Of a DNA stretch of 64,000 bases, positions 20,685-28,379 are shown piece after piece (the first letter of the stretch is position 1; the number at the start of each line of letters is the position of its first letter). The notes beneath the pieces were generated by a model. That model did not search any database. It was not told the origin of the DNA and saw only the letters and a program-made list of their open reading frames with translations. The position numbers and the translations under genes were made by a program. The DNA comes from Xylophilus sp042867185 (GTDB lineage Bacteria; Pseudomonadota; Gammaproteobacteria; Burkholderiales; Burkholderiaceae_C): contig JBHZQV010000003.1 of assembly GCA_042867185.1 (NCBI GenBank), positions 243,356 through 307,355 of the forward strand, given 5' to 3'.

Positions 20685-21539
20685 ATGAAACTCCTTCGCC
20701 TTGCCTCGGCCCTCGCACTGTCCGTCTGCGCGCTGCTGTCCCACGCCCAGACCGGCACGCTGCGCGTCTCGGCCATCCCCGACGAGGCACCGACCGAGCT
20801 GCAGCGCAAGTTCGCACCCCTGGGCGACTACCTGGCCCGCGAGACCGGGATGGCGGTGCAGTTCACCCCGGTCACCGACTATGCGGCGGTGGTCGAGGGG
20901 CTGGCCTCGCAGAAGATCGACCTGGCCTGGCTGGGAGGCTTCACCTTCGTGCAGGCCCGCCAGCGCACCCAGGGCGGCGCGGTGCCGATCGTGCAGCGTG
21001 CGGAAGACGAGAAGTTCACCAGCAAGTTCATCGTGCCCACCGCCAGCACCGCGCAGACGCTGGCCGATTTGAAGGGCCGCAGCTTCGCCTTCGGCGCGCC
21101 GTCGTCCACCTCGGGCAGCCTGATGCCGCGCTTCTTTTTGCAGCAGGCGGGCCTGGTGCCCGAGCGCGACTTCAAGACCGTGGCCTTCAGCGGCGCGCAC
21201 GACGCGACGGTGGCCTTCGTCGCCGCCGGCCGGGCCGAGGCCGGCGTGCTCAACGCGTCGGTGTGGGACAAGCTGGTCGAGTCCGGCAATCCCAACGCCG
21301 CCAAGGTACGGGTGCTGGCCACCACGCCCACCTACTACGACTACAACTGGACGGTGCGCCCGGGCCTCGACGCCGCCGTCACCAAGAAGCTGACCGACGC
21401 CTTCCTGAAGCTGGATCCTTCGCGCCCCGCCGACAAGGAAATCCTGGCGCTGCAGCGCGCGACCCGTTTCATCCCCACCCGGTCGTCCAACTACGACGGC
21501 ATCGAGGCGGCGGGCAAGTCGGCCGGCCTGATCAAGTAA
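20685..21539 (+). CDS. Putative selenate/selenium ABC transporter substrate-binding protein (PhnD family)
   Basis: 284 residues. A signal peptide ends LLSHAQ. The fold is the PhnD type-II binding protein: LRVSAIPDEAPTELQRKF, DLAWLGGFTFVQA, and SSTSGSLMPRFF (the usual anion-binding serine/threonine cluster). In annotation practice a PhnD subgroup next to selD is called putative selenate transporter. The divergent selD-selU pair here supports that over phosphonate uptake, as no phn lyase genes are present. The ligand (selenate, selenite or an organic selenium compound) is not shown. Confidence 0.82.
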   Translation: MKLLRLASALALSVCALLSHAQTGTLRVSAIPDEAPTELQRKFAPLGDYLARETGMAVQFTPVTDYAAVVEGLASQKIDLAWLGGFTFVQARQRTQGGAVPIVQRAEDEKFTSKFIVPTASTAQTLADLKGRSFAFGAPSSTSGSLMPRFFLQQAGLVPERDFKTVAFSGAHDATVAFVAAGRAEAGVLNASVWDKLVESGNPNAAKVRVLATTPTYYDYNWTVRPGLDAAVTKKLTDAFLKLDPSRPADKEILALQRATRFIPTRSSNYDGIEAAGKSAGLIK

Positions 21540-21572
21540 GCGGGCAGGCCCGAGAGAAAGCAGGAACGGCGC

Positions 21573-22436
21573 GTGTCCTTCGCTCTGGCCGATTGCGGCC
21601 TGGTGCATGCCCAGGGCCGCCGCGCACTGCAGGCGGTGACGCTGGCGGCCGCCCAGGGCGAACGGGTGGCCGTGATCGGCCCGTCGGGCGCCGGCAAGAC
21701 GACGCTGCTGCGGGTGCTGGGCGCCGCGCTGCGGCCGGGCGAAGGCACGGTGACGCTGCTGGATGCCGCGCCCTGGCAACTGGGCCGCGCGCCTCTGCGG
21801 CGGCTGCGCGGCCGCATCGGCACGGTGCACCAGCAGGCGCCGATCCCGCCGCGTCTGCGGGTCGTCACCGCGGTGCTGGCCGGGCGGCTGGGGCAGTGGC
21901 CGCTGTGGCGGGCGCTGGCCTCTTTGGTGTACCCGAGCGATCTGCGCGGGGCCGTCGCCGTGCTGGCCGAGGTGCAGCTGGCCGACCGGCTGTTCGACCG
22001 CTGCGACCGGCTCTCGGGCGGCCAGTTGCAGCGCGTCGGCATCGCCCGCGTGCTCTACCAGGCGCCCGACCTGCTGCTGGCCGACGAGCCGGTGTCGTCG
22101 CTCGATCCGGCCCTGGCCGACCGGGCGCTGGCGGTGCTGGCCGCCCAGGCCGACCGCAGCGGCGCGACGCTGGTCGCCTCGCTGCACACGGTCGAGCTGG
22201 CGCTGAAATGGTTTCCGCGCATCGTCGGCATGCGGGAGGGGCGCATCGTGTTCGATGTGCCGGCGGCGGCGGTGACGGCCGAGATGCTGCGGGCGCTGTA
22301 CGCCTCGGACGACGCGGGCGGCGAGGGGCACGGTGCGGCGCCGCCTGCGGCCGCATCCGCCGCGCCATTCGCATCCGCCGCACCTGGCGCACCTGCCGCA
22401 CCGCGCAGCGGCACCGCCCGGCCCCACTGCCTGTGA
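21573..22436 (+). CDS. ABC transporter ATPase of the putative selenium importer (PhnC-like)
   Basis: 287 residues with a GTG start at 21573 and an AGGAACGG ribosome site. Walker A GPSGAGKT lies at 36-43. The signature LSGGQLQRVGIAR and Walker B LLLADEP follow, then the H-loop SLHTVE. It powers the importer. The C-terminus carries an Ala/Pro-rich tail of about 40 residues. Its stop overlaps the GTG of the next gene (GTGA at 22433). Confidence 0.88.
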   Translation: MSFALADCGLVHAQGRRALQAVTLAAAQGERVAVIGPSGAGKTTLLRVLGAALRPGEGTVTLLDAAPWQLGRAPLRRLRGRIGTVHQQAPIPPRLRVVTAVLAGRLGQWPLWRALASLVYPSDLRGAVAVLAEVQLADRLFDRCDRLSGGQLQRVGIARVLYQAPDLLLADEPVSSLDPALADRALAVLAAQADRSGATLVASLHTVELALKWFPRIVGMREGRIVFDVPAAAVTAEMLRALYASDDAGGEGHGAAPPAAASAAPFASAAPGAPAAPRSGTARPHCL

Positions 22437-23287
22437 ACACCGCCCCGCGCGTGGCGCAACCCTTGTCGGCGGTGCCGCTGCGCGACCCCGCCTGGCGCGG
22501 CCGCTGCCTGTGGACCGTCGCCGCGCTCGCCATCGCCTGGCCGACGCTGGTGCTGGCCGAGTTCCGGCCCTGGGTGCTGTTCGACGGCCAAGGCCTGCAG
22601 GCGATGCAGGGCTTCCTGCTCGGCTTCTGGCCGCCCGCGACCGATGTCGCCTTCGGCACGCTGCTGCTGCGCGCCACGCTGGAGACATTGGCGATGGCGA
22701 CGGCCGGCACCTTCCTGGCGTTTTGGATCGCCGCGCCCCTGGCGCTGGCGGTGACGCGGGCGCTGTCGATCTCCCGTATCGGCCCCGGGCCGGGCGCGCT
22801 GCGGGCCGCCGCACTGCGGCCGGTGGCGCGGCTGGTGCTGATGGTGCTGCGGGCGGTGCCCGAGATCGTCTGGGCGCTGGTGCTGGTGCGCGCGCTGGGC
22901 CTCGGGCCGGGCGCGGGGGTGCTGGCGATCGCGATCGCCTACGGCGGCATGCTGGGCAAGGTGTACAGCGAGATCCTGGAGTCGGGCGACACCCGCCCGG
23001 CGCGCGCGCTGCTGGAGGCGGGCAGCGGCCGGCTGGCCGCGCTCTGCTACGGCCTGGTGCCGGGCGCGGCGCAGGAGCTGGCTTCGTACACCGTCTACCG
23101 CTGGGAGTGCGCGGTGCGGGCGTCGGTGGTGATGGGCTTCGTCGGCGCAGGCGGCCTGGGCCAGCTGATGGACCAGTCGATAAAGATGCTCAACGGCGGC
23201 GAGGCCAGCGCGATCCTGCTGACCTTCCTGGCCCTGGTGCTGCTGGCCGACGCGCTGAGCGCGCTGCTGCGGCGGATGCTGGCATGA
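22433..23287 (+). CDS. ABC importer permease 1 (PhnE-like)
   Basis: 284 residues, GTG start coupled to the ATPase stop. Several hydrophobic helices are visible, with the EAA-type cytoplasmic loop EAGSGRLAALCYGLVPGAA that contacts the ATPase. The C-terminal FVGAGGLGQLM motif is typical of PhnE permeases. It forms the transmembrane channel together with the next gene. Two different permease genes suggest a heterodimeric channel. Confidence 0.87.
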   Translation: MNTAPRVAQPLSAVPLRDPAWRGRCLWTVAALAIAWPTLVLAEFRPWVLFDGQGLQAMQGFLLGFWPPATDVAFGTLLLRATLETLAMATAGTFLAFWIAAPLALAVTRALSISRIGPGPGALRAAALRPVARLVLMVLRAVPEIVWALVLVRALGLGPGAGVLAIAIAYGGMLGKVYSEILESGDTRPARALLEAGSGRLAALCYGLVPGAAQELASYTVYRWECAVRASVVMGFVGAGGLGQLMDQSIKMLNGGEASAILLTFLALVLLADALSALLRRMLA

Positions 23288-24123
23288 AGCACCTCGACCT
23301 GCGCGCCCTGCGCATCGCCCTGGCCGGCGCGGGGATGGTGGCGCTGCTGGTGGCGGCGGTGGTCGCCAGCTTCGCCTATCTGGCGGTGGACTGGCGCGGG
23401 CTTTTGGCCGGCGATGCGCTGCGGCGCATGGGCCGGTTCATGGCCGAATTCTTTCCGCCCGACATGTCGCGGGCCTTCCTGGCGCAGACCGGCTGGGCGG
23501 CGCTGCAGACGCTGGCTGTCTCCAGCCTGGGCACGTTGCTCGCGGCCGTTGTCGCCGTCGCGCTGGCCCTGCCCGCTGCGGGCCGCTGGGGACGGGTGGC
23601 GCAGCCGGCGGCCCGCCTGCTGCTCAACCTGCTGCGCAGCGTGCCCGAGCTGGTCTGGGCCGCGCTGATGGTGCTGGCCGCGGGACTGGGGCCTTTCGCC
23701 GGTACGCTGGCCCTGGCCCTGCACACCACCGGCGTGCTGGGCCGGCTGTTCGCCGAGACGCTGGAGAACCTGCCGCCGGCGCCCGAGCGGGCCCTGCGCG
23801 CATCCGGTGCCGGCCCGGTGGCCGCCTGGGCCTATGCCAGCCTGCCCCTGGCGGCGCCCCAGTGGCTGGGCTATGGCCTTTACCGCTGGGAGATGAACAT
23901 CCGCATGGCCGCGGTGCTGGGCTTCGTCGGCGCGGGCGGGCTGGGGCAGATGCTGTACTTCCACCTGTCGCTGTTCCAGCAGGCCCAGTCGATGACGGTG
24001 CTGCTGGCGATGTTCGCGCTGGTGGTGCTGGTCGATGCGGCCAGTGCCTGGCTGCGGCGGGAAACCGGTGGCGCGGCGCGGGCGCGCCACCGGTGGTGGC
24101 CCCGGGGCCGGCGCGCCGCCTGA
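23284..24123 (+). CDS. ABC importer permease 2 (PhnE-like)
   Basis: 279 residues, start overlapping the stop of permease 1 (ATGA at 23284). It has the same architecture: RSVPELVWAALMVLAAGLGP, the EAA loop RASGAGPVAAWAYASLPLA and FVGAGGLGQML. The C-terminus is very basic (ARHRWWPRGRRAA). It is the last gene of the importer operon and converges on the DUF2937 gene with a 6-bp gap. Confidence 0.87.
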   Translation: MKHLDLRALRIALAGAGMVALLVAAVVASFAYLAVDWRGLLAGDALRRMGRFMAEFFPPDMSRAFLAQTGWAALQTLAVSSLGTLLAAVVAVALALPAAGRWGRVAQPAARLLLNLLRSVPELVWAALMVLAAGLGPFAGTLALALHTTGVLGRLFAETLENLPPAPERALRASGAGPVAAWAYASLPLAAPQWLGYGLYRWEMNIRMAAVLGFVGAGGLGQMLYFHLSLFQQAQSMTVLLAMFALVVLVDAASAWLRRETGGAARARHRWWPRGRRAA

Positions 24124-24129
24124 GGCGGC

Positions 24130-24657
24130 CTACAGATCGCGCAGGCGGGAAGCGCCGCGCACCGGCACACCGCCCCGGCGGGCACGGCGCACAGGCCAGC
24201 TCAGCAACTCCAGCACCAGCACCACGGCCAGGGCCGACACCGCGCCGGCCAGCACCGCGTCGCGGGTCAGCGGGATGTTGAAGCTGTAGGCCGCGCGCGT
24301 CTCGGCGATCAGCGGCCGGTTGCCGCGCAGTGCCAGGTGCACCACCTGCTGCGGCATCGGCGCCTGCAGGGCCAGCGCCTCGGCCCGGAATGCGGCACGC
24401 CGCGCGACCATCTCGCGCAGCGGCACCGCCTCGGCGCGGAAGGCCGGGTCGCCGCTGGCCTCGTGCCGGGCGATCAATGCGTCGAGCGAGCCTTGGTCGA
24501 AGCGGTCGGCGATCTGCTGGAAGCCGCGCAGGTTGGTCTCGACCTCGACCAGGTGCGCATCGAGCCGCTTCTGGTACTGGTCGACGAAGTTGGGGATCTG
24601 GATGCCCAGCAGCAGCGCGGTGCCGGCCAGGACCAACAGCAGGTAGCGGTAGAGCAT
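24130..24657 (-). CDS. DUF2937 family membrane protein
   Basis: 175 residues. A hydrophobic N-terminal segment (MLYRYLLLVLAGTALLLGIQIPNF) and a second one near 135-155 (AVLAGAVSALAVVLVLELLSW) flank a helical region with GFQQIADRFDQGSLDALIARHEASGDPAF. This matches what I recall of DUF2937. The function is unknown. It follows pssA by 24 bp on the same strand and is probably co-transcribed. Confidence 0.7.
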   Translation of the reverse strand: MLYRYLLLVLAGTALLLGIQIPNFVDQYQKRLDAHLVEVETNLRGFQQIADRFDQGSLDALIARHEASGDPAFRAEAVPLREMVARRAAFRAEALALQAPMPQQVVHLALRGNRPLIAETRAAYSFNIPLTRDAVLAGAVSALAVVLVLELLSWPVRRARRGGVPVRGASRLRDL

Positions 24658-24681
24658 GGTGATGCGGGCGCCGGGCCGGGG

Positions 24682-25335
24682 TCAGAACTTGGGGATGCGC
24701 AGCGTCTTGCTGATCATCAGGCTGCCCGACAGGCCGAAGACCAGCGAGAGCGGGTGCAGCTGCCACGGGCCCAGCATCCACGCGCCGCCCCACAGCGCAT
24801 CGCCGATCCGGCCCTGCCAGGCGGCCAGCGCCAGGAGGCCGACCAGGGCCACGCTGGTGGGGATCGGGGTGCCTTCGAAATACTTCACCTTGTCGGCACC
24901 CTCGGAGAGGGCCTCGGCCGTCACGTTGTAGCGGGCCAGCCGGCTCACGCCGCAGCAGACGAAGTAGACCAGCAGCAGGCAGTCCCAGCCGCCGTCGAGG
25001 CCCGCGGCGAAACCCAGGGCCGCCGGCATCACGCCGAAAGAGATGATGTCGGCCAGCGAATCCAGCTCGCGGCCGAGGGACGAATGCGTCTGCCGCCAGC
25101 GGGCGATGCGGCCGTCGAACACGTCGAAGACGAAGGCCGCCGGCGCCAGTGCCGCCGCCCAGAGGAACTGCGACACCGACTGGCTGGCCATGTAGGCCAT
25201 CGCCAGGAAGACGCCGGCCACGCCGCAGGCCGCATTGCCCAGGGTGAAGACATCGGCCAGGTGGAAGCCGCGGATCATCGAGAAGTGCTTGCGTGCCGCG
25301 GGGCGTGCACCGGTCGGGGAAGAAGGCGGGTTCAT
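24682..25335 (-). CDS. pssA: CDP-diacylglycerol--serine O-phosphatidyltransferase (CDP-alcohol transferase)
   Basis: 217 residues. The complete CDP-alcohol phosphotransferase motif is present: D71-x2-D74-G-x2-A-R-x8-G88-x3-D92-x3-D96 (DVFDGRIARW...). Several membrane helices follow. The N-terminal FSMIRGFHLADVFTLGNAACG is typical of type II PssA. It makes phosphatidylserine, the precursor of phosphatidylethanolamine, in the inner membrane. The start at 25335 gives a short charged leader; Met20 is an alternative. Confidence 0.9.
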   Translation of the reverse strand: MNPPSSPTGARPAARKHFSMIRGFHLADVFTLGNAACGVAGVFLAMAYMASQSVSQFLWAAALAPAAFVFDVFDGRIARWRQTHSSLGRELDSLADIISFGVMPAALGFAAGLDGGWDCLLLVYFVCCGVSRLARYNVTAEALSEGADKVKYFEGTPIPTSVALVGLLALAAWQGRIGDALWGGAWMLGPWQLHPLSLVFGLSGSLMISKTLRIPKF

Positions 25336-25428
25336 GGAAGCACTCCGGCAAAAAGGACAAGGGCGCCACCTTAGCGCACCGATCCGACAGGCGGTGTAGT
25401 CGCAGGCCGACGATGCCGGTGTGGACCG

Positions 25429-26847
25429 TCAGCCGGACGGTCCGGCCTGGAGCGCCTGGGCCACGGCCGTCACCAGGGCCTGCCGCGCCGGGTTTGCGCT
25501 GCGCAGGTCGGCCCAATCCGGGTGGCTGCGGGCCGGACGGGCGGCCCGCAACGCGGCCATGGCGCTGCCCGCCGCCGAATCGTCGGGCAGAGGCGATGTC
25601 TGCAGCCGCTGCGGATCGGCATGGCCGCGCTGCTCCAGCGCCTGCAGCAGCACCCGCTGCCACCGCACCAGCAACGCCAGCGCCGCATCGTCCGCCGTCA
25701 GTTCCCGCACGCCGCGCGCCCGGTTCCAGACCTTGCGGCCCAGCGGCCCCCATCCCTGCGACACCGCGCCGCCGATCGCGCCGCCCAGCGCCGCGCCGGC
25801 ACCCAGCGATAGCCCCGCGAGCGCGATGTCGGCCACCACGCCCACGGCGGCGCCGGCCACGGTGCCGGCGCCCAGGCGCAGCCCGGCCGCCTTCAAGGCT
25901 TCTGGGCTGAACAGGTCCATCTCCCAGCGGCCTTCCAGGTGCGGGAGCGGTGCCTCGTCGGCATCGCCCGCGCGGAAACCGTAGAGCGCCAGCAGCGCGT
26001 CGATGCAGTGCTGGGCGGCCTGCCGCACCTCGGCCTGCAAGGCGTTGGCGGCGGACCGCATCGCGGCCGGGGAGGCGTCGCGCACAGGGCGGCGCAGGGC
26101 GGTGCAGCGGACCAGCAGCGACGCGATCTCGGCGCAGGCCGCGGTGTGCCGCGCCTCGGCCTCGGCACCCAGGGCCCGCACCACCCGCTGCAGCGTGGCG
26201 CGGTGCGCAGGCAGCAGCGTGCCCAGGTCCTGGTAGAGGTCGCGCTCGGCGCCGGTGAAGGGTGCGGTGGCGTCGAAGCGCACCACCGCGTGCAGGCCGG
26301 CATCGGCCAGCAGCGCGCGCCAGTCGGCCTCGCGGCCGGCGCCGTCGCGCACGAAGTTCAGCACCGGCAGCACCGGACGGGCGCAGGCGTGGAGCAGGGC
26401 GACCTCGGCGCGGTACTTGGGCAGCACCGGCGCGCGGACGTCGATCACCAGGAAGGCCGCGTCGGCCGCGAGCAGGGTGCGCAGGACCTTGGCCTCCTGC
26501 TCGAACACGCCGTGCGCCTCGGGGCCGGCCAGAAAGCGGCGGACCCGCTCGGCCGGCAGTGCGTCGGCCGGGGCCACCCACGGCAGGTGCAGATGCTCCT
26601 GCAGCGCCACCGCGTCCTCGATGCCGGGCGTGTCGAAGAAGCGCACCGCGGCGCGGCCGTCGGCGCGCAGGTCGATCGATTCGACATGCCGGGTGGTGCC
26701 CGGCCGGTCGGACACCTCGCCGAAGTCGACCCGGCGCGAGAGGGTGCGCAGCAGCGATGTCTTGCCGGCGTTGGTGTGGCCCACCACGGCGATGCGGATC
26801 GGCCCGCCGCCGGGTGCGGACGCGGTTGGCAGCGCAGGCGATGTCAT
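25429..26847 (-). CDS. Era-like GTPase with C-terminal DUF3482 domain
   Basis: 472 residues. The G1 loop GHTNAGKT is at 23-30. G2 lies in the RPGTTRHV segment and G3 is DTPG. The G4 motif is NFVRDG, not a canonical NKxD, so guanine specificity may be altered. The C-terminal half is DUF3482, with a glycine/alanine-rich hydrophobic hairpin (AGTVAGAAVGVVADIALAG...) that could insert in membranes. The start overlaps the stop of the DUF2868 gene (ATGA at 26844). DUF2868-DUF3482 pairs recur in proteobacteria; their job is unknown. Confidence 0.85.
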   Translation of the reverse strand: MTSPALPTASAPGGGPIRIAVVGHTNAGKTSLLRTLSRRVDFGEVSDRPGTTRHVESIDLRADGRAAVRFFDTPGIEDAVALQEHLHLPWVAPADALPAERVRRFLAGPEAHGVFEQEAKVLRTLLAADAAFLVIDVRAPVLPKYRAEVALLHACARPVLPVLNFVRDGAGREADWRALLADAGLHAVVRFDATAPFTGAERDLYQDLGTLLPAHRATLQRVVRALGAEAEARHTAACAEIASLLVRCTALRRPVRDASPAAMRSAANALQAEVRQAAQHCIDALLALYGFRAGDADEAPLPHLEGRWEMDLFSPEALKAAGLRLGAGTVAGAAVGVVADIALAGLSLGAGAALGGAIGGAVSQGWGPLGRKVWNRARGVRELTADDAALALLVRWQRVLLQALEQRGHADPQRLQTSPLPDDSAAGSAMAALRAARPARSHPDWADLRSANPARQALVTAVAQALQAGPSG

Positions 26848-28292
26848 GGCGTTCGCTCCAGCGCCTCGGACCAGGTGCCGACGTGTGCGGTGACCTGCAC
26901 CAGGCCGCAGTCCTTGAGCCAGGCCTGCCAGCGGCGGGCCGCGGCGGCCGAACGGGCGGGGTCGGTATCCGCCGGCGGCACCAGCCAGAGCCGCAGGGTC
27001 CCGCAATGCCCGGCCACCGCGCGCAGGAAGCGCTCGGTGCCGCGGTCGGGGCTGGCGGAGGCGTCGCAGGCCACCAGCACCCGGCGCGGCCGCAGCAGGG
27101 CCAGCCGGTCGAGCAGGGCGCTGCGCTGGGCGGCGCTGCCATCGACCGCCGACGCTTCCGCGCCCGGGGGCAGGCCGGCGGGCGGCCAGGGTGCCTCGGG
27201 CAGCAGCTCGAAGCCGACGACCAGCAGCAGATCGGCCCCCTCGCCCGGCGGCAGTCCTTGCGGCGCCGCCTGCACCGGCCGGCCCGGGTCGGCGTCGACG
27301 ATGCGGGGCGGCGCCAGCGCATCGAAGCGCGCCAGCACCTGCCGGTAGTAGGGCTCGGAAAGATCGGGCTGCAGCGCGGCGCGCCGGGCGCGGCACACGG
27401 CGGTGCACAGCGCCACCAGCAGCAGCCGGGGCAGCAGGCCGTAGACCGCCAGGCAGCCGGTGAGCCACAGCGCCCAGCTGCGCTGGCCGGCCGGGTCGGT
27501 GGCCGACGGGGCGGAGGTCGCGGCCAGCACCGTCGCGGCATCGGGCACCGGAAAACCGATCTGCGCCGGCAGCCAGCCCAGCGCCTGCACGCTGCGCACG
27601 AAGAAGCCGGGCGAGAGGATCGTGGTCTCCCACGCCAGGGTGTAGCGGTGGAAGGCCAGGGCGAACAGCAGCCACGCCAGGGCCACCGCGAACGCCAGCG
27701 CCCAGACCGCGTGGCTGGCCAGGCCCAGCGCCCAGGGCAGCAGCCGCGCCCGCGCCAGCGACTGCCATGCGGCCTGCAGCAGCAGCGGCCCCTGGCCCTG
27801 CCGGCCGCCGGCCACCCGGGCGGTCAGCAGCAGCCACAGGCCGCCCAGCGAGAGCCGGAAGGCGCGGGGCGCGAACAGCACGCTGCCCACCCAGGCCAGC
27901 AGCGTCAGGCCGTGCAGCCCCAGCAGCCCCGCCAGTGCCGCCATCACGTTGATCTGCCGGCCGCCGCCGCCCAGCACCCGGTCGGCCAGGCCCAGCCCCG
28001 CGACCAGCACCAGCGCCGCGATCGCCAGCAGCAGCACGCCGGACCCGGCGCGTGCCCGGTCGATCAGCGCAGGAAGGCCCAGGCGTTCGGCCAGGAGCCG
28101 GGCGCGGGCCTGCACACGGCCCGGGCCATCGGGCGCTGCGGCCCAGGCGGTGCGCAACACGTCGGCATCGTCGAGCGGCCCGGCGCGTTCGGCGCAGCGC
28201 ACCGCCTCGGCCAGCAGGGCGGCCCGCAGCGACGGCCGGGTGGCCGCCGGGGCTGCAGGCACCGCACGGCCGGGATCAGCGGCCGGCTGCAT
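26844..28292 (-). CDS. DUF2868 family membrane protein
   Basis: 482 residues. The N-terminal part is helical with LRTAWAAAPDGPGRVQARARLLAERLGL. Four or so membrane segments follow (about 85-105, 115-140, 190-225 and 275-300). The C-terminal soluble domain reads LLLVVGFELLPEAPWPPAG and ends before the coupled GTPase gene. The arrangement is that of DUF2868 proteins. A joint membrane-GTPase function is inferred from coupling. Confidence 0.78.
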   Translation of the reverse strand: MQPAADPGRAVPAAPAATRPSLRAALLAEAVRCAERAGPLDDADVLRTAWAAAPDGPGRVQARARLLAERLGLPALIDRARAGSGVLLLAIAALVLVAGLGLADRVLGGGGRQINVMAALAGLLGLHGLTLLAWVGSVLFAPRAFRLSLGGLWLLLTARVAGGRQGQGPLLLQAAWQSLARARLLPWALGLASHAVWALAFAVALAWLLFALAFHRYTLAWETTILSPGFFVRSVQALGWLPAQIGFPVPDAATVLAATSAPSATDPAGQRSWALWLTGCLAVYGLLPRLLLVALCTAVCRARRAALQPDLSEPYYRQVLARFDALAPPRIVDADPGRPVQAAPQGLPPGEGADLLLVVGFELLPEAPWPPAGLPPGAEASAVDGSAAQRSALLDRLALLRPRRVLVACDASASPDRGTERFLRAVAGHCGTLRLWLVPPADTDPARSAAAARRWQAWLKDCGLVQVTAHVGTWSEALERTP

Positions 28293-28379
28293 CGGTCGGG
28301 TGCCCGTGCCCGCAGGCCGGCGAGCAGGCGGCCCGGCCCGTGCCCGCGGCGCAGGCGGCCTGCGGGGCGGGCCGGGGCG

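Noticed and set aside
20685..24123. The ABC importer as a phosphonate (PhnCDE) system
   Set aside because: No C-P lyase or other phosphonate genes are nearby, and the locus is divergent from selD-selU.
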